A stretch of 64,000 nt of DNA from DTU019 sp050949825 (GCA_050949825.1 JBMNGL010000004.1:55502-119501); one strand, 5' to 3'; shown: positions 53,902 to 62,755, numbered from the stretch's first letter. Notes: generated by a model from the letters alone, not told the origin. Numbers and translations: made by a program.

Positions 53902-54060
53902 TTATGCCGGCTGCAGGGATAAAATCCGGGCAACTATGCTTGCTGCCTCCTGGCGGCTGATTTGTTGGTTAGGTTTCATGGAACCATCTTCATAGCCCGA
54001 TATATATCCGGCAGCTTTAGCCCGGGCTATATCGGCTGCAAACCAAACGGAAGGGCTGAA
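53902..54060 (-). pseudogene. Relic of an SLH domain
   Basis: On the minus strand the frame reads FSPSVWFAADIARAKAAGYI, then SGYEDGSMKPNQQISRQEAASIVARIL and stops. This is a good single S-layer-homology motif (W....I..A...G...G..DG...P....SR.EAA..V.R.L). A stop codon lies one codon upstream of it (TAA before AAA TTC), so it has no start or partner repeats. It is the end of a lost surface protein gene. Confidence 0.7.
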
Positions 54061-54179
54061 TTTTTATTGAGATTGCAGCGTACACAGGAGCTTGAAAGCC
54101 TGTAAGCAAATCATTGATTGATTTCATAGCATGAAAAGAGCATAATATGGTTAGAATGTTACCATGAGGAGTTGATACC

Positions 54180-54470
54180 ATGCAGATTAAACCGTCCGCA
54201 AGCATCCGGCAGAACTATAATGAGATAGCGGATTTGTGCAGGTCTACAGGTGAGCCGGTGTATCTTACCAAAAATGGCGAGGGCGATCTCGTGGTAATGG
54301 ATATAGAGGCATTTACCCGCCGTGAAAAAATGCTGAAGCTGCGCGAAGAACTGCTGGCCGTCGAGGAAGACCGTCTGGCTGGACGCGCCGGAGTGACGCC
54401 GGATGAACTGGACAGCTATCTGGACAGCATTATTGATGAGGTGGAGCATGAAAAAGAAGCCTCAATATAA
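54180..54470 (+). CDS. Phd/YefM-type antitoxin
   Basis: A 96-residue antitoxin. The N-terminal domain (MQIKPSASIRQNYNEIADLC, then EPVYLTKNGEGDLVVMDIEAF) is the Phd/YefM DNA-binding fold, followed by a helical toxin-neutralising tail (LRLREELLAVEEDRL-type). GAGGAG precedes the ATG. The downstream toxin start lies inside its last codons (23-bp overlap), the usual antitoxin-first arrangement with autoregulation by the complex. Confidence 0.9.
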   Translation: MQIKPSASIRQNYNEIADLCRSTGEPVYLTKNGEGDLVVMDIEAFTRREKMLKLREELLAVEEDRLAGRAGVTPDELDSYLDSIIDEVEHEKEASI

Positions 54471-54765
54471 GGTGATTGTTTCCGACCGTGCTCGTCAGAT
54501 GCTGGCGGGCCATGTTCATTTTCTGGCACAAAAAAGTCCCACCGCTGCCCGCAAAACCAAAAACAACCTGATGGACGCCATCCGTTCCCTTCGCCAAATG
54601 CCAGAGCGTTCCCCATTTCTGGAGGCCAAGTTTATTCCACCAAACAAATACCACAAGATGTTCGTGGAGAAATGGTATCTGGTGCTGTATCAGATTAGAG
54701 ATCAGATAGTATACATCGATTATATCGTGGATTGCAGGCAGGATTATGGCTGGCTGGTACGGTAG
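54448..54765 (+). CDS. RelE/ParE-superfamily toxin
   Basis: A 105-residue toxin with the RelE/ParE fold: KVIVSDRARQMLAGHVHFLA, LRQMPERSPFLE and a C-terminal YLVLYQIRDQIVYIDYIVDCRQDY. ATG at 54448 follows GAGGTGGAG; the earlier Met of the longer frame is inside the antitoxin. Target (mRNA or gyrase) cannot be told from sequence. Its last 70 bases overlap, antisense, a truncated nucleotidyltransferase ORF. Confidence 0.87.
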   Translation: MKKKPQYKVIVSDRARQMLAGHVHFLAQKSPTAARKTKNNLMDAIRSLRQMPERSPFLEAKFIPPNKYHKMFVEKWYLVLYQIRDQIVYIDYIVDCRQDYGWLVR

Positions 54766-54967
54766 GCTTCGGCAGGTTCCGATACGTCAACCCAAGCTCT
54801 ACGATGATATCGATATCGCTCTCGGCTTTTTCCTCACCTCTGGCGAACGAGCCAAAAATGCCAATGCGTTTAACGGTGAAACGTTCAGTCAATTCTTCAC
54901 GAATCGATGATATTTGATTAAGCACTTCGGTTTTCTCGCTTGTTTTTCCAGCCAAACCTTTCACCAC
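54695..54967 (-). pseudogene. Truncated MNT-type nucleotidyltransferase
   Basis: The first 60 residues are a normal small nucleotidyltransferase domain (KRIGIFGSFARGEEKAESDIDIIVE, carrying the G-S-x10-D-x-D signature). After IIVEL the frame enters sequence antisense to the toxin gene, and the remaining 33 residues have no family similarity. The expected partner HEPN gene is absent. I infer that insertion or recombination with the toxin-antitoxin pair cut the gene. Confidence 0.75.
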
Positions 54968-55157
54968 CTTTCTCCCATTTTATGGGTAGGTGGGGTCTTG
55001 GTCAAGGGTGTCATGTACCAAGTTTATCCAAAGGAATGTAAGCTACATTTATGAATCTGCGTATTCCTTAACAACATAATATTATGCAAGGTTTCTATTA
55101 CTGTGAAAACAAGCGATATTGAAAGCAATCGTTAGTTTATTAAGTGAGGGATATCAT
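54968..55157. other. Short intergenic region upstream of the stalk-domain gene
   Basis: AT-rich, holding the probable promoter of the next gene; no clear -35/-10 pair and no ORF. Confidence 0.4.
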
Positions 55158-56894
55158 ATGACCAAATCCAAACTATGGTTATGGACGGCAATTGCTATAT
55201 TTTCCCTGGTAGGAGTTGGCTTAAGTTCGCCTGCTTTAGCTGACCAATCAGCAATTACGGTTACTATTAACGGTCAAAGACTTGAACTGTCTGAGCCACC
55301 TCGGATACAGAGCGATGAGAGCAATTATTTATGGTTAATCGTACCGGTGCGGGAGATTAGTAACGCTTTAGGAGCCAGTGTGACCTGGGACCCAGCCGCT
55401 AATGCAGCTACCATCGTTAAAGATAATCATACGATTATTCTGAAACCAGGCGATCGGAAAGTTTGGAAAAATGGCCGTCAGTTTGAACTCGCAACCCCAC
55501 CGCAAATAATAAACAATCGACTACAAGTTTCCCTCAATTTTCTGGCGTCCGCCCTGGGAGGCCGGGTCAAATGGGATCAAGCCGCGTCAGTGGCTCAAAT
55601 TACCATCAGCCAGCCAGTCCCGCTCCCCAAGCCGGAACGGATTGAGACGACGGCTTTTGCCGCCCGGATAGCTTTCACCAGTGATGGCCGCTTGTGGCTG
55701 GTAGATGGCAGGCATGCTGATAGCACACCAATTAGTCTCACAGCGGCTGGTCCAGTAGAAATCGTGGGTTGGTCTTCAAATGGTGATTGGTTGGCCTATC
55801 TGCAGAGCGATCAGGGTGATGAATATGCCAGTAAGCAGTATCTCTGGGTGGTAAAAGCAGATGGGACTGGCGCTACGCAGTTGGATGAAAGACCGGTCTA
55901 TATTACCCCATCCTGGTCGCCAACAGAAAATCTGCTTGCTTATACTACTCAAGATCCTCAAGAAGGGTATATTCCAGATGGCAACTTGAAAATCTCCTCT
56001 TTAAAAACCGGCGTGCCCGACACAACAGACTTGTGGCCACAGAACGGCGAAATAATTGAGAGCTTGGCCTGGTCGCCGGATGGGCAAAGTCTAGCCATTT
56101 CTATGCCCAGAAATGCCAAACAGCCTCTACGAATTGAACAGATTTCATTAAAAGGAGATCACACCAATTTACTGACCTTGGGTGAAGCTGGTATTAAGGA
56201 AAACGAGATCTATACCCGAGTCGCCACCGGGCTAAAGTGGTCCCCGAACGGACACTGCCTGGCCTACTATTTAAAGCGCGATTCGGCTTCAATATCGGCA
56301 GATGGGGTCGCCATACAAGTGCTAAATATACCACAAAAAAAGTCAATCTATCTGGGCGGTGGATTGGCCTATGCTCAATGGTTTGATTGGGCACCTGACA
56401 GCAGTCAACTGGCTTATATTGTAGGTGGTGGCCGGGAAGCGAGTATTAATAAACGCTTACATATCGTTGACGTGGAAACTGGTGGTCAAATTACTGATTG
56501 TGGGCAAACTGGTCAGGTTGATACCCATCCCAGATGGCTATCAACTCCTGCAAACGGCATTTTGTTCTGTAGAGGAACAGAAACATTGGACTGGGAAGGC
56601 CAAGAGCAAGCAGGTGTCCTGGTCCCAGGACAGAGAATTTGGCACAGAACAGCGGCTGGTAAAGAGTTAGCAGTTACAAGCGGACCAGTTAATACGGCTG
56701 ATTATGCTCCGTATCTTTCCCCTGATGGTCAGGGTTTATTTTTCCTCCGGTTGACTGACTATAATTGCGGTTCATTGTATTATCAACCGTTGGCAGGTGG
56801 ACCGCCCAAAGAATTAATTCGTGGTGTCAGCGGGGAACCTGGCTACTATGGCAATTACTATCCTGAGTGGATTAATATTTATTGGGCCGACTAA
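55158..56894 (+). CDS. Exported stalk-domain plus TolB-like beta-propeller protein
   Basis: 578 residues with a signal peptide (LWLWTAIAIFSLVGVGLSSPALA). The first 150 residues form a copper-amine-oxidase N-terminal stalk domain (ITVTINGQRLELSEPPRIQ; VPVREISNALGASVTWD; a second DPAANAATI-like unit). A beta-propeller follows with about six WD/TolB-type blades: WSSNGDWLAYLQSD, WSPTENLLAYTTQD, WSPDGQSLAIS, WSPNGHCLAYYLK, WAPDSSQLAYIVG. ATG at 55158 has GAGGG upstream; a longer start has no site. Probably surface-bound; function not known. Confidence 0.83.
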   Translation: MTKSKLWLWTAIAIFSLVGVGLSSPALADQSAITVTINGQRLELSEPPRIQSDESNYLWLIVPVREISNALGASVTWDPAANAATIVKDNHTIILKPGDRKVWKNGRQFELATPPQIINNRLQVSLNFLASALGGRVKWDQAASVAQITISQPVPLPKPERIETTAFAARIAFTSDGRLWLVDGRHADSTPISLTAAGPVEIVGWSSNGDWLAYLQSDQGDEYASKQYLWVVKADGTGATQLDERPVYITPSWSPTENLLAYTTQDPQEGYIPDGNLKISSLKTGVPDTTDLWPQNGEIIESLAWSPDGQSLAISMPRNAKQPLRIEQISLKGDHTNLLTLGEAGIKENEIYTRVATGLKWSPNGHCLAYYLKRDSASISADGVAIQVLNIPQKKSIYLGGGLAYAQWFDWAPDSSQLAYIVGGGREASINKRLHIVDVETGGQITDCGQTGQVDTHPRWLSTPANGILFCRGTETLDWEGQEQAGVLVPGQRIWHRTAAGKELAVTSGPVNTADYAPYLSPDGQGLFFLRLTDYNCGSLYYQPLAGGPPKELIRGVSGEPGYYGNYYPEWINIYWAD

Positions 56895-57065
56895 TCTTGT
56901 CCGACAAACAAGGCCAACGCCATCATCGGTGTATATCCCTCCTGACATCCCTCCAAAGCGGGCGAAATTCCAGGTGAAAAGGGAGCTGAGAGCACTGCAA
57001 ATATGCTATAAAATGTATTATGTGACGGTATGCCATGTGGCAAACAGGAAGGTGCCGCGAGAAAA

Positions 57066-57103
57066 GAAAAAGCCCTCGAATCCGCTTATAGCGCGGTTCA
57101 AGA
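57066..57103 (-). terminator. Terminator after tRNA-Leu
   Basis: On the minus strand GAACCGC pairs with GCGGATTC (one bulge) extended by CTC/GAG, followed by TTTTTCTTTT. It lies 12 bp beyond the tRNA 3' end. Confidence 0.75.
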
Positions 57104-57114
57104 GCGATTGTTTC

Positions 57115-57200
57115 TGGTGCCGATGGCCGGAGTCGAACCGGCATGGAGGTTATCCGCCGCATTTTGAGTGCGGTGCGTCTGCCAATTCCGCCACATCGGC
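57115..57200 (-). tRNA. tRNA-Leu (anticodon CAA)
   Basis: A class II tRNA of 86 nt including encoded CCA. The acceptor GCCGATG pairs with CATCGGC, the D-arm has GGCGGAATTGGCAGACGC, the anticodon loop CTCAAAA gives CAA (decodes UUG), there is a long variable arm, and the T-arm has GGTTCGACTCC. It is intact and followed by a terminator. Confidence 0.96.
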
Positions 57201-57316
57201 AAGTTTATTTCAATTTCCCTCTCCCTGATCCAAGTTTGGAATTTGGAGGGATATGGTGGAGGGATATGAAGAACCATAGAGACTATTCAGCTGTCAAGAA
57301 CTCCGTAAAATCAGGT

Positions 57317-57390
57317 TTTCAGAGTCGCCAAACGGCTTTCGACGCACACGATTTTGAGTCGCGCTCGTCTGCCAATTCCGCCACTCTGGC
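57317..57390 (-). pseudogene. Decayed second tRNA-Leu(CAA)-like copy
   Basis: The 5' half copies the neighbour: GCCAGAGTGGCGGAATTGG then CAGACG, and the anticodon arm CGCGACTCAAAATCGTG again has CAA. The 3' half lacks the GGTTCGA T-loop and the long variable arm. The acceptor can form only five pairs (CAGAG with CTCTG) and no CCA follows. I infer a tRNA pseudogene or a chimeric remnant. Confidence 0.65.
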
Positions 57391-57618
57391 ATATACATTA
57401 AAGGCAAGACTAATTATAATTGCCTGTATCGGCCTTGTCAAGGATAGAGATGATGCTGCTGGTGGCAGGAGCATACTGGCCTGGACAAAAGCAGTATTGC
57501 AGCCATTATAAGGAACCCCGATAAGCAAGGGTTTTGGGAGAATGGCGGCGAAAATTAAGATAGTCAAGGGTTAGGTGATTCCTTGACCAGAATAAAATAG
57601 GTCTAGGAGCAGCATTTT
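57391..57618. other. Intergenic region before the sigma factor gene
   Basis: About 230 bp with no ORF and no obvious hairpin. It should hold the sigma gene promoter, but no motif is clear. Confidence 0.35.
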
Positions 57619-58197
57619 ATGGATGCGGATATTGAACTGGTCAAGCAAACCCTTCAAGGGAATGAAGAAGGGTTTGAAAAGCTGGTGAAAAGGTACCAGG
57701 ATAAAGTGTACACCCTGTGTTATCGATATAGTGGCAATGATGAAGATGCGTACGACCTGGCCCAGGAGGCCTTTATCAAGGCTTATCGTTCCCTGGGCAC
57801 TTTCAAAGGTTCCTCTCGTTTTAGCACCTGGCTTTATCGCATCACCACCAATGTCTGCCTGGATGAGATACGCCGCAAGAAGCGGCGCATTCAGGCCCAA
57901 TCGCTGGACCAACCGGTGGAAGGTGCGGATGGCGAGATGGCAAGAATCGTGCTGGATGATAACTTGCCTATCGATGCCTTATATGAACAACAGGAACAGG
58001 TCCAATACATACAATCTTTGCTCATGCAGATGAAGCCTGAGCATCGCATGGTCTTATTATTGAAAGATATTATGGAATTCAGCTATGAGGAGATTGCTCA
58101 GATGCTCAACATCTCCAGTGGAACCATCAAATCCCGTCTCAGCCGGGCCAGGGATTTATTGAGAAGAAAATTACTTGAGAGGGAACTTTTACCGTAA
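57619..58197 (+). CDS. ECF (SigW-type) RNA polymerase sigma factor
   Basis: A 192-residue sigma-70 group 4 factor. Region 2 spans about 20-85 (LVKRYQDKVYTLCYRYSGNDEDAYDLAQEAFIKAY, then STWLYRITTNVCLDEIRR), and region 4 about 130-185 (MKPEHRMVLLLKDIMEFSYEEIAQMLNISSGTIKSRLSRAR). Regions 1 and 3 are absent, as expected. The ATG start has a GGAGC site. A short zinc-finger anti-sigma gene follows 33 bp later. The stress signal and regulon are unknown; one target may be its own promoter. Confidence 0.92.
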   Translation: MDADIELVKQTLQGNEEGFEKLVKRYQDKVYTLCYRYSGNDEDAYDLAQEAFIKAYRSLGTFKGSSRFSTWLYRITTNVCLDEIRRKKRRIQAQSLDQPVEGADGEMARIVLDDNLPIDALYEQQEQVQYIQSLLMQMKPEHRMVLLLKDIMEFSYEEIAQMLNISSGTIKSRLSRARDLLRRKLLERELLP

Positions 58198-58230
58198 AGT
58201 CCTCGTCATAATACGAGGAGGGCACAGGGA

Positions 58231-58449
58231 ATGGGATGTGAACAAATACGTCTATTGTTGTCGGCCTACCTGGATAAGGTCACCGATGAGGAACAGACCC
58301 GGGCGGTGAGAAGCCACCTGGAGACGTGCCCTCGCTGTCGGGAAGAATTATCCCAGCTGCATCGCCTGTGCCACTTACTGCGCAATCTTAAGCAGCCCAC
58401 CCCACAGCGCAGCCTGTGGAAGGATATCCGCGATCGCCTGCACATATAG
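58231..58449 (+). CDS. Soluble zinc-finger (zf-HC2) anti-sigma factor
   Basis: A 72-residue protein with the anti-sigma zinc motif His-x3-Cys-x2-Cys (HLETCPRC), with upstream Cys in MGCEQIRLLLSAYLD. Unlike RsiW it has no membrane helix, so it is cytosolic and cannot be released by membrane proteolysis. It should hold the sigma factor encoded upstream. GAGGAGGG precedes the ATG. Confidence 0.87.
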   Translation: MGCEQIRLLLSAYLDKVTDEEQTRAVRSHLETCPRCREELSQLHRLCHLLRNLKQPTPQRSLWKDIRDRLHI

Positions 58450-58458
58450 ACGGTAAAA

Positions 58459-58531
58459 CAGGGGACGTTCTGCTAGTTTGCATTTGTGGAAGCAAATAAG
58501 CAGAACGTTTCTAATGGTAAGAGATCCCCTG
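58459..58531 (+). promoter_or_regulatory. Nested inverted repeats between the anti-sigma and polA genes
   Basis: An outer stem CAGGGGA (58459-58465) pairs with TCCCCTG (58525-58531). An inner stem ACGTTCTGCT pairs with AGCAGAACGT (58465-58474 with 58499-58508), extended by TTTGC with GCAAA. No U-tract follows. It could end or insulate the sigma transcript, or act on polA. Confidence 0.6.
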
Positions 58532-58607
58532 CTTGCATGTCGTTTCTCCCCTCAAGCCTCATCTCCAAAAGGTGATATAATATTAAAAACGCTGGAGAGT
58601 GAATCAA

Positions 58608-61214
58608 GTGAAGAAGAACAAACTTATGCTGATTGATGGCAACAGCCTTTTGTTCAGGGCTTTTTATGCTTTGCCCCTCTTGCATAACCGGGAGGGCGTT
58701 TATACCAATGGGGTTTATGGATTTTTAACTATGTTTAATCGGGTTGTAGCCGAAGAGCAGCCTACCCATATTGTGGTCGCTTTTGACAAGAGCCGGGAAA
58801 CCTTCCGTAATGAAATATATGCAGATTATAAAGGGACGCGTTCAGACCCGCCCAGTGAACTGGTGGGACAATTTCAACTGCTGCGCGACACCCTGGATGC
58901 CATGAATGTGCCCTATGTGGAAATGCAAGGTTTTGAGGCCGATGATATTATTGGCACCTTTAGCGCCAAAGCAGCCCGGGAAGGAACCTATTGTCTAATA
59001 TTGACCGGTGATTCGGACACCCTGCAACTGGTTTCGGAATCTGTTCATGTCTTAATGACCCGCAAGGGAATAACCGAAATTGATCGTTACGACACGCAAA
59101 AGGTTAAAGAAAAATGGGAAGTAGATCCGGAGCAATTGATAGAGATTAAGGGCTTGATGGGCGACACTTCTGACAATATACCCGGGGTGCCAGGCATCGG
59201 CCCCAAGACCGCCATCAAGCTGATCAAAGAGTATCACAGCCTGGAAAATCTGTACCAGCATCTGGGCAGTCTCAGAGCCAGGCAGGCTGATTTGCTGACC
59301 CGCTACCAGGAACAGGCTTTTACCAGCAGAACCCTGGGGACCATCGTCTGTGATATGGATCTGCCCTATGATCTGGATGATTATGAACGACGCCCGCCTG
59401 ATGCTGCTATATTAATGGAATTGTACCAGCGCCTGGAGTTTAATACCCTGCTGAAGAACCTGCAGCAAAATCTAGCCGATCAACCCATTGCAACTGTAAA
59501 AGCAGCAGCGGTGGATATGCTGGAATCCCTTTCCCAGTGCCGGGAAGCAGCCCAACAATTGGGCAGCGAGATAAGCCTGCTCATCAAAGCCAGTTATCAC
59601 CACCCCATGTGGGCTGAGATTGAGGAGGTGTACCTGGCCTCGGAGGCGAGGGTTTATTGTCTGGATTTAGCTGATGAACAGCAGGATAAACTGCAGTGGA
59701 TCAAACCATTGCTGGAATCGTCCGATATAACAAAGTGTGTTCACAATGCCAAGTTTGCCGAGGTTTTACTGCGCCGCTACGGGATCAAGCTGCGGGGCGT
59801 CAGCCTGGATAGCCTGCTGTTGGCTTACGTATTGGATCCGGTATTTGATGGTGAACAGCTGCGGGATACTTTGTACAAATATCTCAACATTACCATACCT
59901 GGAGACGAGCCCGCTCAGCAGGCCAGCCGCATGATTGAATTGGCTAAAAGGCTGGAAGCTGATTTGCCCTCCGCATCTCAGCCTTTGTATTATGAAGTGG
60001 AATTACCCCTTTCAACGGTTTTGGCAGATATGGAACTCAATGGCATCAAGGTGGAAGGTGCGGTTTTGCACACCATATCCGAGGAAATGGCACAGGGCAT
60101 TGAAAAGGCTGAAGAGGTTATTTTTAATCTGGCCGGGGGGCCTTTCAATATCAATTCGCCGCGCCAATTGGGAAAAGTACTTTTTGAAGACCTGGGCCTG
60201 CCGCCGGTGAAGAAGACCAAAAGCGGCTATTCCACTGATGCCGAGGTTTTGGAGCAGCTTTTCGAACAGCATGAGATAATAGGTCATATCCTGCATTACC
60301 GTCAGTTGACCAAACTGAAGACCACCTATGTAGATGCCTTGCAGAATCTCATCCATCCTCAAACCGGACGGGTGCACACCATTTTCAAACAGGCTCAGAC
60401 CGCTACCGGGCGCCTTTCCAGTGTGGAACCGAATCTGCAGAACATCCCCATACGCATGGAAGAAGGACGCCGCATCCGCGCCGCCTTTATCGCGCCCAGC
60501 CCGGAATATGTGATATTGTCGGCGGATTATTCACAGATTGATCTGCGCTCGCTGGCCCATATCAGCGGAGATGAAACCCTGATCGAGACCTTCCGCCAGG
60601 GGATTGATATACATACCCGCACGGCTGCGGAAATATTTGCGGTGGCCTTGGATCAAGTTACGGCAGATATGCGCCGCAAGGCCAAGGCTATCAATTTCGG
60701 CATTATCTATGGCATGGGAGACTACCGCCTGGCCCGTGATACTGGGGTAAGCCGCAAGGAAGCGCGCATCTACATCGATAATTACCTGAACACTTATCCC
60801 GGGGTGCAGCGCTATATGGAAGATATCGTAGAATTTGGGCGCCGGCATGGCTATGTGGAGACGGTCTTGAAACGCCGCCGCTATATCCCCGATTTACGGG
60901 CCAAAAACCGCGTGGTGCAGAATAACGCACGCCGCATTGCCTTGAATACTCCCATTCAAGGCACCTCCGCCGACATTATCAAGCTGGCCATGATCAAGGT
61001 TTACCGGGAGCTTGAGCAGCGCCAACTGCAGTCCTGTCTGCTGCTGCAGGTACATGATGAACTGCTGCTTGAAGTGCCGACAAGACACTGTGAAGAGATC
61101 TCCCGAATGCTTAAAGCAGCCATGGAAAACGCCTATCAACTGCGAGTGCCGCTGGTGGTTACAGTCAAAAAGGGACCCAACTGGTATGATATGAAGGAAA
61201 TATTAATCAATTAA
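58608..61214 (+). CDS. polA: DNA polymerase I
   Basis: About 868 residues: 5'-3' exonuclease (residues 1-290, with DGNSLLFRAFYALP, GFEADDIIGT, GDTSDNIPGVPGIGPKTA), a central 3'-5' exonuclease-like domain lacking the DxE metal residues (inactive, as in Bacillus), and the polymerase domain. Motif A reads DYSQIDLR where nearly all relatives have DYSQIELR, changing the steric-gate Glu to Asp at residue 645. Motif B RRKAKAINFGIIYG and motif C VHDELLLEVP are normal. GTG at 58608 has GGAGAG upstream. mutM follows 22 bp later. Confidence 0.95.
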   Translation: MKKNKLMLIDGNSLLFRAFYALPLLHNREGVYTNGVYGFLTMFNRVVAEEQPTHIVVAFDKSRETFRNEIYADYKGTRSDPPSELVGQFQLLRDTLDAMNVPYVEMQGFEADDIIGTFSAKAAREGTYCLILTGDSDTLQLVSESVHVLMTRKGITEIDRYDTQKVKEKWEVDPEQLIEIKGLMGDTSDNIPGVPGIGPKTAIKLIKEYHSLENLYQHLGSLRARQADLLTRYQEQAFTSRTLGTIVCDMDLPYDLDDYERRPPDAAILMELYQRLEFNTLLKNLQQNLADQPIATVKAAAVDMLESLSQCREAAQQLGSEISLLIKASYHHPMWAEIEEVYLASEARVYCLDLADEQQDKLQWIKPLLESSDITKCVHNAKFAEVLLRRYGIKLRGVSLDSLLLAYVLDPVFDGEQLRDTLYKYLNITIPGDEPAQQASRMIELAKRLEADLPSASQPLYYEVELPLSTVLADMELNGIKVEGAVLHTISEEMAQGIEKAEEVIFNLAGGPFNINSPRQLGKVLFEDLGLPPVKKTKSGYSTDAEVLEQLFEQHEIIGHILHYRQLTKLKTTYVDALQNLIHPQTGRVHTIFKQAQTATGRLSSVEPNLQNIPIRMEEGRRIRAAFIAPSPEYVILSADYSQIDLRSLAHISGDETLIETFRQGIDIHTRTAAEIFAVALDQVTADMRRKAKAINFGIIYGMGDYRLARDTGVSRKEARIYIDNYLNTYPGVQRYMEDIVEFGRRHGYVETVLKRRRYIPDLRAKNRVVQNNARRIALNTPIQGTSADIIKLAMIKVYRELEQRQLQSCLLLQVHDELLLEVPTRHCEEISRMLKAAMENAYQLRVPLVVTVKKGPNWYDMKEILIN

Positions 61215-61236
61215 AGCGCACAAGGGAAGATTGCTC

Positions 61237-62040
61237 ATGCCGGAATTGCCAGAAGTTGAAACCATAAAGGAGTCGTTGCAGTCCATTGTGGGTTGTACCC
61301 TGCGGGACATCCGGGTAATCAGGACTGATTATGTGCGCTTGTGGGAGCGGCAGCCCATAGATTATATTGGCAGCCGCATGGGCAGCATCTCCCGGCGGGG
61401 TAAGTTTCTTATATTCAGCACCGACAAGAACCAACATATCGTGGCCCACCTGGGAATGTCGGGGCGCATCTATTTGCAGCCCCGCTGTGCAGAGATGGAA
61501 AAGCATGTTCATCTCATTATCGATCTGGATAATGAACAGCAGTTAATATTCCAAGATGCCCGCCGTTTTGGGGGGGTATGGTTTGCCCAGGATCCCCGGT
61601 CCATGTTTGATTCCATGGGGATTGAGCCGCTCTCCCGCCAGTTTACCGCCCGCTACCTTGAACCATTGCTCCAAAACCGCCGGGTGGCCATCAAAACCCT
61701 GCTGTTAAATCAGCGTTTCATCAGCGGTATCGGTAATATCTATGCAGATGAAGCCCTGTTTCAAGCCGGGATTCGTCCAGACCGTCCGGCGGGCTCCTTG
61801 CAGAATGCGGAAGTTCGGCGGCTTGTTAAGGCGGTTAAACAAGTGCTTAGGGCGGGTATAGAGCAGCGGGGTACAACTCTTCGGGATTTCCAGGACGGTC
61901 ATAAGCAAAAAGGGGGTTTTCAGGATCACCTTCAGGTATACGGCCGTCAGCAACAGCCCTGTTCCTCCTGTCGTCAGCCTATCATGCGGATAGTCATTAA
62001 TGGACGCAGCAGTCATTTCTGTCCCCGGTGCCAGAAATAG
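61237..62040 (+). CDS. mutM: Formamidopyrimidine-DNA glycosylase
   Basis: 267 residues. The N-terminal catalytic PELPEVET (Pro1 after Met removal, Glu2) and the H2TH domain (LLLNQRFISGIGNIYADEALF) are complete. The C-terminal zinc finger has CSSCRQPIMRIVINGRSSHFCPRC. Lys in the beta-turn is in QDGHKQKGGF. It removes oxidised purines such as 8-oxoguanine and cuts the strand. ATG at 61237 is preferred over the upstream TTG because the family starts MPELPEVE. Confidence 0.96.
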   Translation: MPELPEVETIKESLQSIVGCTLRDIRVIRTDYVRLWERQPIDYIGSRMGSISRRGKFLIFSTDKNQHIVAHLGMSGRIYLQPRCAEMEKHVHLIIDLDNEQQLIFQDARRFGGVWFAQDPRSMFDSMGIEPLSRQFTARYLEPLLQNRRVAIKTLLLNQRFISGIGNIYADEALFQAGIRPDRPAGSLQNAEVRRLVKAVKQVLRAGIEQRGTTLRDFQDGHKQKGGFQDHLQVYGRQQQPCSSCRQPIMRIVINGRSSHFCPRCQK

Positions 62041-62119
62041 GGAGTCATCACATAGTCACACTTCTAGCCATATAGTAATTACGAGCAAAGAGATTACAAA
62101 TTGGTTTAGAGGTGTTTGA

Positions 62120-62755
62120 ATGGACTATGCATTAATCTTGATGTTTGCACTGGCAGTCAGTGCCGACGGCTTCATTGTCGGTCTTTCCTATGGCTTCAAC
62201 GGGATAAGAATCCCCCTGCTGTCATTGCTCATTATTACTATGGCATCCTGTTTGGCGGTTACGGCCTCGATGCTGGTGGGGCAAGGATTGACGGTATACT
62301 TGCTTCCCAACGGCGCGGCCGACATCGGTGCGCTGGTTATCATCGTGGTGGGTGTATACTTCCTGCTCAATGCCTGCCGGGAGAAGATCAGCAATTTGGA
62401 TATTGAGGATGAAGAACCGTTAATTAGCTTTTCAGTACGGTTTTTGGGCATCATAGTGCAGATTTTAAAGGAACCTTCCCGGGCTGACCTGGATGCTTCC
62501 GGCGAAATCAGCACCCGGGAAGCCTTTTTCCTCGGCCTGGCCCTGTCCCTGGATGCCCTGGGGGCAGGAGTGGGGGTGGCCATGACCGGTTTTAATATAT
62601 TATCTACGGCTCTGAGCGTGGGTGTGGTAAAATTTATAGTGGTCAACCTGGGAATCAGTTTGGGCCATCGTATGCAAAACCGGCGTTTACAAAGTATTTC
62701 GTCATTTTTCCCCGGTTTGGTTCTAATCTGTATCGGTTTGATGGAATTTATATAG
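62120..62755 (+). CDS. ytaF: YtaF/MntP-family membrane protein
   Basis: A 211-residue protein with six membrane helices in the MntP/YtaF pattern: ALILMFALAVSADGFIVGLSYG, then a conserved second repeat FFLGLALSLDALGAGVGVAM with Asp in each half. It belongs to the sporulation-associated YtaF branch found beside polA-mutM-coaE. The transported ion, if any, is unknown. A GAGGTG site precedes the ATG. coaE begins 12 bp after its stop. Confidence 0.85.
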   Translation: MDYALILMFALAVSADGFIVGLSYGFNGIRIPLLSLLIITMASCLAVTASMLVGQGLTVYLLPNGAADIGALVIIVVGVYFLLNACREKISNLDIEDEEPLISFSVRFLGIIVQILKEPSRADLDASGEISTREAFFLGLALSLDALGAGVGVAMTGFNILSTALSVGVVKFIVVNLGISLGHRMQNRRLQSISSFFPGLVLICIGLMEFI

